Shown here in pieces: positions 8,079-19,833 of a stretch of DNA of 20,532 bases. The stretch is from Paramacrobiotus richtersi (Eukaryota > Tardigrada > Eutardigrada > Parachela > Macrobiotidae), in assembly GCA_034698045.1 (NCBI GenBank), contig JAQGAU010001221.1:1-20532 (forward strand). Direction: 5' to 3'. Made by a program: the position numbers and the translations under genes. Position 1 is the stretch's first letter, and every line of letters begins with the position of its first letter. The notes beneath the pieces are model-generated. The model saw only the letters and a list, made by a program, of their open reading frames with translations, searched no databases and was not told where the DNA came from.

Positions 8079-9567
8079 GGGTCGTCGATTTTTCACAAAA
8101 AAAAGATTCTCCAAACAGGTTCGCTTAGCGTGATCTTGCTTCAGCCTCAGCATTTTCTTGTATGCCTTGTATGGCCCGAATAAGACCATGCTGAGTACAC
8201 ATACCTGGCGAATGCCTCTGTCGTGGAAATGCATACCGGTCAATACAGTATATACTTGCAAGAGTGCAACTTCAACGCGAATTATAAAATAAGGTAAACT
8301 GTTTCGAAGGAAAGCTAATGGTATTGATCGAAATCTAAAACTTACAAAATATCAGCAGCAAATGCTTTTGCGTATAAATTGGAACAAAGTCGTCAACAGT
8401 GAAATGCCACAACAAACCAGAAGACATGTAGATACGTACAGTATATCGAAGAAAAACTGACATGCCACAGTAATATAGCTTTCTTATTGCAATATGGCAG
8501 CTTTATAGTGTCGTGTTAAACGTGGAAATATTGTCGATGGTTAACCAGTTTCTTCATTCTACACTAGTAAATTTTTGCGATTCCTGGCTAATTTTATCAG
8601 CGTTGTCTGATTCTTACTTTCCCAAAATAAAATCCGCAATAAAATTAGCAATGAACTGTTTATGAGTTTTCTCAGCAAATCTCGGGATTCAAGATTAATT
8701 GATCGAGTGGTTTGACCGAGGGACTCGTACGTTCGCTTAATTATTGTTGTACGTAAGGACAGCGCAACACTAAACCTAATAATGTAATAGCATTAATACA
8801 ACGCGTAGTTCAACGACATCCAGTATTAACACATGGAAAGGCTTAATGTATACTGAACTATCACTTTTAGTTAACTACAAAATTAGTTTTTAGAATGCAT
8901 ATTCGCAAACGTTTTTTCCGATTTATGATTTAGAGTTATATTTTAATCGACCGAAGCGAAGCGGATGTCCCTCTTGTACCTACAAGAATAATGCCGAGAG
9001 CAGTGTCGGCAAGTGACAACCGTTCTTCGAACCGTTATAGCGCAGTCTGTTTTTAGCCGATTTTCGCCAAATTTGAAAGAAATCTAGTGTGTTACTTGTA
9101 GACGATCTGACTACTTTTGGATACGTATAACTCAAAAAATAAGCGAGATACACGGACAGGCTATTGAACTATTCCAAATTTAAATGCCGATTACTTCGCG
9201 ATTTTATTTTATACATGACGTTCTTTGCATCGAGCAGGATACTTTGACTACATCGCAGGAGTATCGAACAACTTCTCTCGGCCGCCTTCTTCGTTAAATT
9301 TGCAAAGACCGACATGTCACATATTCTCCCAATTTCTTGTTATCATCCACCCAACAATCAAAACCAGCAATCAAGTCTTTCGTAAATAGAGAGATATCCA
9401 TCATTTCACGGAAAACAACTTGAATTTTGATGTTCATATTCACTTTTCATTTAATTCATTTTGCATTTATATATTTTTCTTTGTACAGACATGCTTCTGC
9501 TTAATTAGTGTGATTTTTATACAACGCTCTTCTGCTTGACGCAACGCGACATTCTGTTTCTGGTTAT

Positions 9568-9581
9568 GTTACCCTGGTAAC
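9568..9581. promoter_or_regulatory. X-box-like palindrome (RFX-type site)
   Basis: GTTACC and GGTAAC form a perfect 6-bp inverted repeat around a CT spacer, close to the RFX X-box layout GTNRCC-NN-RGYAAC. No gene start is recognised within 2 kb on either side, so function is uncertain. Confidence 0.25.
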
Positions 9582-10031
9582 CCCAAAAAAATCCAGAAAC
9601 AAACGGGGCACAGACATACTAGATTGTTGCAAGTCCTTTACGGGCTTACTGTAACACTATTACAGCAACAACAACACTAGATTAGAAAACCACGTGCGGA
9701 AAACGAAAACATCAAACAAATAATCCAATTAATTCGCTGCCATAAATGTAAGGGGAAATGATTGTAACTTAAAATTTATAAATGGTTGTAATAAAGTACC
9801 AAGCTCGCAATACAATTATGAAACTTACAGTTAGATGCCAATAATACTACAATGATATGGCAAATAAACAGTAAATTACAATAAACAACACGATACGTAT
9901 GACAATAAAAATAACATAGTTAGGTATACCAAAAGCAAAACGCAATACTAAATAAAAGTTTATATTAAAATCTAGTAATAATAGCTTGATTACATAATAA
10001 TAACACATACTGACAGTACATGCCACATGAG

Positions 10032-10200
10032 AGTATACAGGGGACTGTGAATATGCAAAGGACAGCAGGAGCAGCAGCAGGAAAGAGGGTGTACAGACAT
10101 GTATGTCCTGTATGAAGGCTAACTATGCACACACCAGAACATGTAAAGAGGCAGCGGGACAGTGCGTAAACCCATGCCCAGTATACAGCGGACAGTGAAT
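10032..10200. repeat. Degenerate direct duplication
   Basis: A 21-bp word beginning AGTATACAG and ending GTGAAT at 10032-10052 recurs at 10180-10200 with two mismatches, 148 bp apart. The sequence between is G/A-rich with a GCA/GGA stretch. The rest of the unit is too diverged to align by eye. Confidence 0.45.
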
Positions 10201-10480
10201 GGGTGGAAGTTAGCGGGATAGGGGGTGCAAATATGCCAGTGTAGTAATGTTTAAGAACAAGAGAGTCTCTTTTTTGCTTAACCGCAAACAACACGGCCTG
10301 CCAACAGGCTGTCCCGGCGTCTGTGTCATCAAATTGACCCGTTTGCTTCGGTCTTCATCGCTAGCGCAGCGGAGTGCCTAATAATTAGTACTCGAATGAC
10401 TGGGAATCTGCCTGCGGCTGAATACGATTCTGTTGTCACGTAAACCAGATGTAATGACGTGATGCCTGATAACTAATATA

Positions 10481-10612
10481 GCCGACGGCCACGACAGTGC
10501 CGACAAGGCGGTACACATAGGCTCACACAGAAGGCCGAATAAGGGGTAGGCGTAGGTAGACATATTCTGCGCATTCGTGCATATGTAGGGGTGGCACATC
10601 GATAGTTTTACC
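10481..10612 (-). repeat. Dispersed repeat with minisatellite unit, short inverted copy
   Basis: On the minus strand this has the same head (GATGTGCCACCCC, plus-strand complement 10588-10600), a middle resembling 2440-2455, and one unit matching CCTATGTGTACC, then CCTTGTCGGCACTGTCGTGG (10481-10521). It is the inverted, one-unit counterpart of 2375-2715. Confidence 0.7.
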
Positions 10613-12149
10613 CATTGTATCAGCTGGTAGCTGGTGTTGTCGCATAAAATAATCCAAACGCTAGTACTGCTGAAGCTTATTATTCTGATTTTTCGTTAAA
10701 TTCGGTTTTGACTTTTGGGTTGGTCGGGAAAACTTGTCAGATCCCGTGGTAACTAATGTGATAATGACCGACATTTGGTTGAACGGGTGAGCATGTTCAC
10801 CAGCCGCAAATAATGCTGTGATTCGGTTGGCAGATAAATACATATAAATCATGCATTATTTACCTATGCACTGGCAGAGCAAAGAAAAATGTGACACGCA
10901 AAAAGCCCACTAGATCTGCGATGATTCTAGCATTTAGATTCTGTAAGATTCATTGTTTAATAATATAAAAGTAGTGATAAACAAACCCACACTACTAAAG
11001 TTTTCGTACATTGCGCAAGCATCTTGTTTATTGCTTCCGATATCAATCATTCGTCTATATCTGTACAGCCGTTAGTCCACAACTGAAAACGCGCAAAGAA
11101 TGGGAACTATTCACAAGAATCTGATTACGAGTTCTTTTGAACTGCGCGAAAAACTGCACAGAACTTTCAGTTCTGTGGATGAATCTCACATTTCTGTTCA
11201 CCGCCCAAGTGAAGGACTAAGGCGAACTAGGGAAGGAAGGGTTGCTCTACGTCTCCACATGTATTTTACTACCAAAAGTGTTTCAAGCTGCGTCAAATGG
11301 TATTATCCGGCTTTCAGAAAAGTAACCAATTTACGAAAAGTAAAATATCATAATTTTGCAGCGAAAGTCAGTAAATATTCCATTGCTGAGGCCACTACGA
11401 GTGAAAGTGGCAAAGCGGAAGTCATCAAAGCCCCAAAGGCAAACTGGATCGGCCGAGATGCCGGTGCCGTACTCGTACTGCATTGATAAAACATTAAAAC
11501 CGCTAAAGATACCCAGTGCGAAATGTACTCCTATAAATGGGGCATTCATAGTCATTGAGCCATTAGCTCTGAGCCTAGAAACAGTCCAGAGTAACGGACA
11601 GGAATGATCAAGTCAGCCCCATGCATTGGCCCAGTAAACACATATTGCATGGTCTGGTAAGCGCACAAAACTTCTGGGGCATATGTGCCAGTGGACAATC
11701 TGGGCCCAGTTAGAACACGGGCTGGTCTGTGCGACGTTTGCCCAAAACCTGTGGCAGTTATGCGTCCCCGTTTATGGATATTCATTGGCTCATGGTTTTA
11801 GTGGGGATATCTAGCCCTGCTTCATATGTGGCTCCATACAGGGACTTCCCTAATTTGCTACAGGTTTTTAAGAAGCATTGGTGCCAAATTTGTGATCGTT
11901 TTGTTTGTACCATGCAACGAATTAATTTTTGTTATCAAAACATTTATTTTCAGTGACATCGAAATAGCGAATGGACATTCTTGAACACCATGATGACATT
12001 GTATCTATTAAATTAGTTTAATGCAAGTACAGTAACGGACTAACTGTTAAATCATGCAAGCAATGATAAAGAATGACCTTAATCCCGAGGACTGTCCGAA
12101 CATAAACTCACAGAGAAAACTAGGCAAATGTACAGAATGCTAGGGAGCG
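10613..12149. other. Spacer downstream of the BEN gene, including an unresolved ORF cluster
   Basis: 10613-11099 is AT-rich with no gene. 11100-11785 holds overlapping frames on both strands (separate entry). 11791-12149 is the 3' flank of the BEN gene and carries a minus-strand ATTAAA at 12017-12022, a possible polyadenylation signal about 130 bases after the stop. Confidence 0.45.
11100..11785. other. Unresolved cluster of overlapping open frames
   Basis: The stretch is less AT-rich than its surroundings and has open frames on both strands. On the plus strand these are 11100-11486 (128 codons, ATG) and 11356-11607. On the minus strand they are 11785-11552 (77 codons, Gly/Thr/Pro-rich, with TGPRLSTGTYAPEVL) and 11555-11331. 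I recognise no domain, and splice sites do not pick a strand. It may be an exon pair or a decayed transposon fragment. Confidence 0.25.
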
Positions 12150-14980
12150 TTAATCGCTCTTGTTCGATGAGGTGGATGTGGCTGACATGTTCAGTTTTTG
12201 CCGGTGGCTTCGGATGCTTTGCATTTTGGAGGACATTTTCACGTTGATCTGCGCTTCTTGCGGAGTTTGCAGCTTCTGTGCCTGGCAGAAGAAATGGATG
12301 GATTCTAAAAAGAAAGCCGCTTAGTCATGTTCGAATCCGGGAATACGAACGATATCCGCCTCGAGACGTGCAAATCAGTCTGTGTTATACTATAATTATT
12401 CCTCAAACAAGGCAAAGCCGGTGTAATTGTTTGCAGTGATAGTACAGTAGAAGTGCGTAAGTAATTACCTCGAAGGATTTTGCACTCGGCTTCCCCCAAG
12501 CTTGGCAAGGCAGACTGGTTTTTTGCTGAACGATCTCTGTTGCCTTTCGGACAGTGGGTAGCCAAAGTATTTTCATCCCAAATCTCCGTCATAAGGAAGC
12601 CGCACGCCTTTTTCCATTCATTACAACCATGTTTCAAGGCTTTCTCCTGAAGAAAATATGACCACACGTTAATTACCAGCAAGATGCAAAGAATTTAATG
12701 CAATTTCTTCAGTTGCTACAGTAGTAACTGGCGTAAATAACTTTTTGTGCGGCTGCTGGCACGTTATTTTTTCCAACATTCAACTTGTATCGTATTAACC
12801 TGCAAGACTGGCACCACCGTGCATATATGTATGTGATAAACGCTAAATTAAAACGCCCTAATTAAAACGATTATTGCAGTTTGAATTAGCAGCAGCGTAA
12901 GTACAAGTTCCGTGGAGAGTAATTATTGTACAAGTGTTTTTACCGTAATAATGAACTGTATCAAATCATTATGAACATGGCTTATGTAATGCAGCGCTCG
13001 TTACATATATAGCGAGTGAATTCTGGCATATTTACGGTTTACATATAGCGATTAACGATACAAGTCGATGGTAGGGATAAAAACATACATACTGTTACCA
13101 GAAAACCGCATTAAAAGCTTTTTATGTCGGTTCACTACCAGCTGACAAAAATGCCGTAAATTATTGTTTGTAGTTAGTATAGCGGTCTATGCAAATCATA
13201 TACATTCTACATCCAGCGTTAAATAAACAAATAAGTAACTCTCAAAGTGCAATATTACCGCATATTCTTTCGCACGATCTTCTGAAGATTTTTCCCCCCA
13301 TGGGGCAGCCGCAACCTGAAAAACAGGATGTCAGAACTGAAGCAGAGAGATACAAAATATGGGGTACCCGTATTCCGTGGCTTACATAAATCTGTACCGA
13401 GCAGTAACCGTTATCGGTGTATGTATCACCAGTTGGGATAATTTCAGATTTTGTAATTTAGTTATATAATTGTATATATGGTATTTTTCCTACCGCAGTT
13501 CTGGCATCTAGCAGCGATTTCATTTCCGCAATCGAAGATTGCGCTTGTTCCAGCTGTACTTTCAACTGATTTAGTTCGTTGTCCTTTCTGGTAACGCGTT
13601 CAGTAAGCGCTCCAATGGATGTTTCGACGCCTTCCCGTTTCTGGTCGCTCTCGTGAATTAACTCCTGTACAAAGTATAATTGCCAGTTAATTCTTGTGCA
13701 TGAGATCACTAATAATTTTGTTTTGATTTGCGCCGTATCTGCCTGCGGTTTACAGCATTATGCAGAGCATCGTACTGAATGACAAGCGTATTCTCCTGAA
13801 AAATAACAAAATGTTGACTTATGGTTGTATACCTGCCATTCTAGAATATATTTGCTTTTCCACTCCTCCAGAATCTTGATTCTGTCTGTGCAGTCACATC
13901 CCTATAATACGGACACTATGGGTAATTGGTGTCAAAACGGAACGGTTATTAAAGTCTACCGAGTACAAGTGAACGCCTTATATTCAACCAAAAGTTTCGG
14001 TTTATGAGTATTTATGTTTAAAACCACAATCATGCAACATAACGAAATTATGTACGCGAATTTTATCCGGCAAGCGTATTAACACGCAATGCACAGTTTA
14101 CTATACACTCCTGAAACTTCACAATTTAATTATTATTAAATATCCTTATGCGTCTGGGCGGTACGGAAGCAGCCGGAAGTATTTGCAGAAAATACAAAGT
14201 GTAATCAGAAATTAGAATCGCAAAATCTGGTCAGTTTAGCAGTACTCAAACCTTTAATTTATTTATAGTCACAAACTAGACCTGTTACTTTAATTAGCAA
14301 TTAGTACATACGGTGTTGACTATATCGTCCGTGAGCGCTTTCCGTTTTGCTGCTGGAATGTCCTGAGCGGCAGTTGCTTCCAGACCCTGATAAAGCATGC
14401 AACACATAAATTATGTATATGCGAGTTTTATCGTTAACCAACTAACCGAAGATCAAAATTGTAAGCATTTTGCATAAGTACATAGCTACGCTACGTGCAT
14501 AGTAACTTACTCGTTTCAACTTCATCTGCTTTTCTTTTGCGATTTTAATACCGCTTAATCGCAAATCTGCAACATGCTTTTCGTCCTGCAGAAGCGTCTG
14601 CGCCATAAACTCCGCCGATGTCCCTAAAGCCGTCCTAATTGTTAGTCTTTCATTCTGTTAACTAAATAAGTACAAAGTGTCTCACAAAAACATGCGACCG
14701 GTAATGGCCATGGCCGTTCCCATTAAAGCTATTAGAAATTACGGGGAGCTTAGTTCAGTGCACTATATTTTACAATATACTGCGCAATGTTGTACGAACC
14801 CTCAAACTTTTCCAGTAAAATCCCTGCATAGTGTTTCCCTTGAAAGGTCACGTTGTAGTGTTCATTCTGACTTCTGGAAGAAAAACTTCCGGACGTTCCA
14901 TTCTTTGATGTGGTGCACTCGAGGGGATGTATTTCGATGGTATTGTACAACGGAAAGAAAAATATTCCCTGATCTGGCAT
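12150..14980 (-). CDS. Coiled-coil protein with BEN-like C-terminal domain, seven exons, complete model
   Basis: The exons are 14980-14781, 14634-14511, 14386-14312, 13795-13754 (a 42-nt microexon), 13664-13494, 12646-12469 and 12304-12150 (stop). Every boundary has GT/AG and the phases agree, giving 945 nt and 314 residues. An in-frame stop upstream makes ATG 14980 the first possible start. Exon 1 has a small domain (HYNVTFQGKHYAGILLEKF) like the N-terminal domain of many invertebrate BEN-type proteins. Exons 2-5 form a Glu/Lys/Gln-rich coiled coil (for example NELNQLKVQLEQAQSSI). Exon 6 resembles a BEN domain (FLMTEIWDENTLATHC, then ALPSLGEAECKIL). Exon 7 is a basic, Ser/Thr-rich tail ending SNKSD. 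BEN domains bind DNA and chromatin, so a nuclear DNA-binding role is inferred. The gene structure is firmer than the BEN assignment. The TNP2-like gene lies directly upstream on the same strand. Confidence 0.72.
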
Positions 14981-15656
14981 TTTCCCAGTTAAACGAACCT
15001 GACTACGCAAAAAACTCTACGGTCAGTGTTACAAATGGTTACGGATGAACTGATTGGTGACGATGCCCTATAAAGTGCTGCCTGTCAAGAACGCTGGTTT
15101 TGAAGTGTTCAATTATACCGGATCTATGCTTCGTCTGACTAGTGATTCGGTATTGTTATCTGTAGCCTGTTTTCGAGGAAGTCAATAGTTGACCTGTTTT
15201 TTTCCTGTTACGTGACGGCGTAACTGGCTGAAAGTATTTGATAGCGCTCGTCTTCTTTGCTCTCAGCTAGTGCAAGGGAAACAGAAACATAGACAAGACA
15301 ACTTTATTTCCCCAGATTCTCTATCATATTTATTTCGCCAGTGATGGTATTCTAGTAACGTAAGTTACGTAACCATAGCGGTTGCGTACTTTTTGATACC
15401 GAAAATGTACAGCCATTCGGAGCGTCTACTATTTATACACACTGGTTTAAGAAATATCTGTGTCTGTTAATTCCTTATAAATAATTCACTTTATTATGTG
15501 TAAAACTGATTTAGTTAGTTGTTGTATGTAAAGGAAGCCGAAGCTCGGCATGGAGTAGTTACTGATGCTATACAAAAACAGCTTTGTTAACGTACTGATA
15601 CAATGTTAAAATTAAATTGAACGGAATACAGTATGTTTCAAATGCAATGTAAGTTG
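14981..15656. other. Intergenic region between TNP2-like and BEN genes
   Basis: This is 676 bp from the transposase stop to the BEN start, both genes reading leftward. It should hold the 3' end of one and the promoter of the other. A plus-strand frame at 14677-15048 is antisense to BEN exon 1. A splice acceptor (GTAGTCAG) about 20 bases before the ATG could end a 5' UTR intron. No TATA box is recognisable. Confidence 0.4.
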
Positions 15657-18600
15657 TTAACTGCAGCCAATAAAATGGTCACACACCAGAAGAACGTCAT
15701 AGTTCGGTACTGCGGCAAACAAACACGCAGAAAAGTAATAATCAGCAACATCAAGCCACAAAGTGCTGTTCCTGCCTTCAACCAGAAAAAGGTGTGGGAT
15801 TATTCCAATTTCGGCGCTGGGAAAAGATTTAACGGATAATGGCGCAATTTTAAATCGTAACTCCATGCAGTCAAGACAATTCACGATTGACTGTATCTCG
15901 AAACAATAGGCACTTCCGTAATACGGTGAATGGCCCGGAAGTACTTGCAACAATGTGCGGAAGCTCTCCTGTATTCGTCTGTATATACAGAAATCGGTCC
16001 AAGCTCAATCCTGGGAAATCCGTTGCATCTGTGGTTCCCGCAGTTCTGATCTGGCAAAACCTTCAAAGGGGCGCTAAATGTTTTCCACCCTTTCCCTTCC
16101 CTTGGTACGGAGGTTCTAAATAACATTGAAGGTCATAATTACTCATATATCACGAAGTGTAATTATCACTATATTATAACAACTTCGCTGCAAGCATTAA
16201 TACAGTTGGTAAATTTTAATGCTCAGCTATAACTGCAAATAAAGCCGTAAATTAGCGATCGCAAACTGTAAATCTTAAACGCATCGAAATATGCACATTT
16301 AATATGTTGAACTGCCCACCGGCATGTTCATAATACGTGACCTTTTCCATTATAGCAATAATTTACAAAATGTCACTTTCTACAACTTCAAAGCACGATT
16401 TAACAAAATGTTTAAACGTGAGCGTAAAATAATTCTTGCAGTCTTGAACTATAGCCATTTGTGTAGCAGTATTTCACCTTTCACGTTTAACTCTGGAGAC
16501 AAAGTTCTTTTGGGCAGCATCCGTTAGCCCGGTTGTTTTTCTGTGGACGCTCTGGGAAATTAACAGGTGCTCTATCACAGATCTGCTAACTTGTCCTGTG
16601 CCATGACATTGTCGGGCCATAACACCGTTGTGCGATTCGAAATGAAAGAGAGAGTTTTCCCCAAGTGTTCCGTGGAGGTTGACGTATTCAACCAAATGTT
16701 CCATGTAGTGGATGTTTATGCCGAAACTATTTGCCCCTGTAACAGCGCATGAAAACTTGATATACAAATGATTATTTAAGCAGTCTCAGCGAAAGCTGTT
16801 GTTGTTTGTCGATGGTTTTTGCTAAAAACAATTAATTAAATGAATTTTAGTATATCATTCTGATCTGCGTATAGCAGTAATTTGTAGGTACGTGCTAATG
16901 ATCTGCAAGTGACGAGAAACGCATAAATATGATAACGGCCCTTGATTGACTTTTGTGTAGTTGTGATTACCATACCGTATAGCGCCGTGAATTCCCTGCA
17001 GAATTTCCTAAGAAATACATCAGCAAGCTTGAGAGCTTTCTGCGGAATTTTGTTCTGGGAAAGGATTGAAATCCCGGCAACCAGAAGGGCCCAGTGATTG
17101 AGGTACACCGAATCGACGATCCCAACACAACAGGGAATCGAATAGTACAGCAGCCACGCTCTTAAATGCTTTGCTTTCCAGCGGCCAATAGGGACTTTGC
17201 CACATATAATTTCGATGATTTCCGGTGGAAGTGTTTTACTGAGACGGTTCAGAATCTGATATATCTGGACAGAATATACAAATTAATATAAAAAAGATTA
17301 ATACAAAACTTCATGGTAATCATATAAATTCGGAATGTGAGATTTACATATATAACTTAATTCGTACAGAACGCTCGTTTATATCTACCCCACACTTCGT
17401 GTGTTAGTTGTAGCACTATGGAATCGACTACCAATTTTTTAACTTTAAACATCCCATTATTAACAGCTGCTGTCGGAACTACTCGCTACACGCACGGCAT
17501 TACCGATCCTACCGATCTGCAGTTCATAATCTACAAATATGTCTCATATGTAGATGTCCAGTAAAAGGTCTGCTTAATTCTGTATGTTACAGCAATGAAC
17601 CCGGCAGTGCAGGGGAAACGTAGGATAATTTCTTCTGTCACTTTTACTTTAATAAAAATGTGCAGTTTTCTACTTCAAGTAGAGCCAAAAATTCAACATT
17701 AATTGAAAACCAAAAATTTACAAAAAAAACTGATCTAGTTTACACTGAGTCGGCATCGTCTTTACTCGCACATGTACTGTACGTGCCACATCAAACGGCA
17801 CAGAAAAATTTCCTAGCGATATCAGTTCCGGTTTGTTCATTGCCTGTCAACGGCCAAACCGGATGTGATACGGCTAGGGCAGTTTGTCCGTGCCGCTTGA
17901 TGTGGCGCGTACAGTATGATTATGCGGAGCCGTTATTATACATATGTATGGCTTTTATAGGAACACCGTTAAGCTGGTTTCACAGATGTTGTTGTTTACC
18001 TGATCTTGGTCCAGCGCGCATTCAAGCGAATGTAAACCGGTAAACCAATGGTCCATTATGCGCTTGACAACCCCAACGTACACTCCGTGCATATCGTCTA
18101 TTATTAGATCTGTTGAAATGTCCAGAAACGGGAATATGGATACTGGTGCAGTTCCTTTAACTCCTCGAACCTGTCAACAAAATAATTAAATAGGAGAATA
18201 CAAAATTCACGGCAACATAAACTCCAAGTTAAAATCATATAAAAATTCGTAACCAATCAATTAAAAACTCTTGCACATACGCAGATTTCGTGTGCAACCG
18301 CGCTTTCTGCCTGGGCGGACATGGACTGGTGCGATCGACGGGCGGATGTATTGTTAAGGTCATCGTTGCTGTACGACTGAACAGATTCTCCTCCGCTTTT
18401 CTCCCGCCTGCCCTCAATCTCACAGATTCCGCATCCGAAATATCCATTGAAATAAATCATGTTTAAAAGAGCCGCTTTTGCAGGTGAGTCAGCGGCTACT
18501 TTAATAACAGCAAATTTGACACACTCAAGGCATCCGTTTACTTGGAGTCGGAAATCTAAAACAGTCCGTATGAAGAATTTGTAAAATATTTAAAATCGTA

Positions 18601-19833
18601 CTATAATCTAAGCATCTTATTTCTGGTAATCCTGTAAGTTAAAAATCTAACATCTCTTACGAAGTTTCTATCTGCTTCCATACTCTGCATAAAGTGGTGA
18701 AATGCAGCAAATATATATAAACTGTTTTTCGACGATATTAAATTCATATCATTATTGAAAACTTTTTTCGATTTTGAACTCATCGTTATCATTGCCGTAC
18801 CAGCGCTACGCAGCCAGGTACTTCTTGGACTAGTTACCTTTCGAATTAAGGGAATCAATATCTTCTTGCAGCTGACGCATCATTGCTGAAAGCGGTACAT
18901 TTTGTGGCTCGCCTTTCTCGCCTTCCCATATTGCGTAAATAATTATGTTTCTTCCTTTAAGCCTGTCGGATGGGCAAAACACATTTCAGCCGACGCTTAA
19001 TTACTAATCGCTAATAGAATTACAATTTTACTTTCGCAACTGGAAACTAAAACGTGTGTGCACCATATTTCAGCACGTGTATACATACGACAATTATGAA
19101 CATATGCACACAAGAATAATTTTTTGCCGTATTTCTGCATGGAAAAACTGAACCCCACGTATGTATACATATATATATAACCTAAAACGGACTCTAGTTA
19201 ATGTCTGCACTTCTTGAAACCCTCGTACAACGTTACGGCTTTTCGGTTACCTGCCCTTCCGAGTTATTTCGTTTATCGTCAGGAAAACCGGCCACACAGA
19301 ACGCTTGGTATAGTTATTTTGAGTTATTTGGACACCATCTGTGTTTATGGTGAATGTGATGATTCTGCAAGCCGAATACCGCTTCTGCAGACTCCTCATC
19401 CTTTGTTTATAAGCTTCCCCATCCATTCCGTCACAGATAATCTCGTTGCAGCGCCATTTAGACTCATCGAAAAATATTACGTCTTCCGCTAAACGAAAGC
19501 AGCGCACCAGCGCCAATGTATAAATGCACAAATAAATGTACAGTAGGTACACCGCTAATGAATGTTTTACAGTAAATACTGGAGTTATACCTGCAATACG
19601 CTACAGCAATCAAGACAGCCTGTATAGACAAATATTAAAATATTAAATAAATTATTAAAATTCAGTTCGAAGAAGAATACACCATCAGTAATAATTTAAA
19701 TATATAAATTTGCAGCACATTGCGGTGCGCCTGCAGTATTTTTACGCGTAACGAACACCCACTTTCTAAAATGGTCCGAATTTGCTCTTCCAAATTTGCC
19801 ACGACAACATCATCCATTTCAGAAGTAGCATCG
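15657..19833 (-). CDS. TNP2-like (CACTA/EnSpm-type) transposase gene, multi-exon, 5' end incomplete
   Basis: The exons are 19488-19251, 18962-18838, 18555-18281, 18170-18000, 17264-16976, 16736-16478, 16115-15945 and 15816-15657 (stop). All have GT/AG sites and matching phases, giving 561 codons. An earlier exon starts at 19833 (DATSEMDDVVVANLEEQIRT), but its junction to 19488 is not resolved. Recognisable blocks in order are NTDGVQITQNN and SVWPVFLTINE, RNIIIYAIWEGEKGEPQ, SPAKAALLNMIYFNGYFGCG with a CX2C pair, GVKGTAPVSIFPFLD and IIDDMHGVYVGVVKRIMD, RWKAKHLRAWLLYYSIP, LADVFLRKFCREFTALYG, FHFESHNGVMARQCHGT and AEIGIIPHLFLVEG. These match TNP2-type DDE transposases. The likely acidic residues are retained: Asp at 19337-19339, Asp of the DMH motif at 18093-18098 and Glu at 16636-16638. 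No disabling mutation is seen in the eight exons. It may be an active transposase or a domesticated host gene. Confidence 0.8.

Larger units (their letters stand above)
8079..10480. other. AT-rich spacer right of the retroelement
   Basis: These 2.4 kb hold many stops in all frames and no recognisable gene. A 61-codon minus-strand frame at 8076-8261 ends at a stop formed by the element border and is not supported. A minus-strand frame at 9965-10294 is Cys/Leu-rich, lies over a degenerate internal repeat and is not supported either. An X-box-like palindrome lies at 9568-9581. I see no tRNA or other RNA gene. Confidence 0.5.

Noticed and set aside
9965-10294. Minus-strand frame of 109 codons, Cys/Leu-rich
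   Set aside because: It overlies a degenerate repeat, has low-complexity composition and no supporting splice or domain evidence.
14677-15048. Plus-strand frame of 123 codons
   Set aside because: It is antisense to BEN exon 1, which joins its downstream exons in phase.
17660-18043. Plus-strand frame of 127 codons
   Set aside because: It lies mainly in the intron between transposase exons 18170-18000 and 17264-16976 and partly antisense to the former.
19592-19620. 29-nt microexon (acceptor CTATACAG, donor GTATAA) in the transposase gene
   Set aside because: The splice sites look good, but the length does not bring the preceding and following exons into a common frame.
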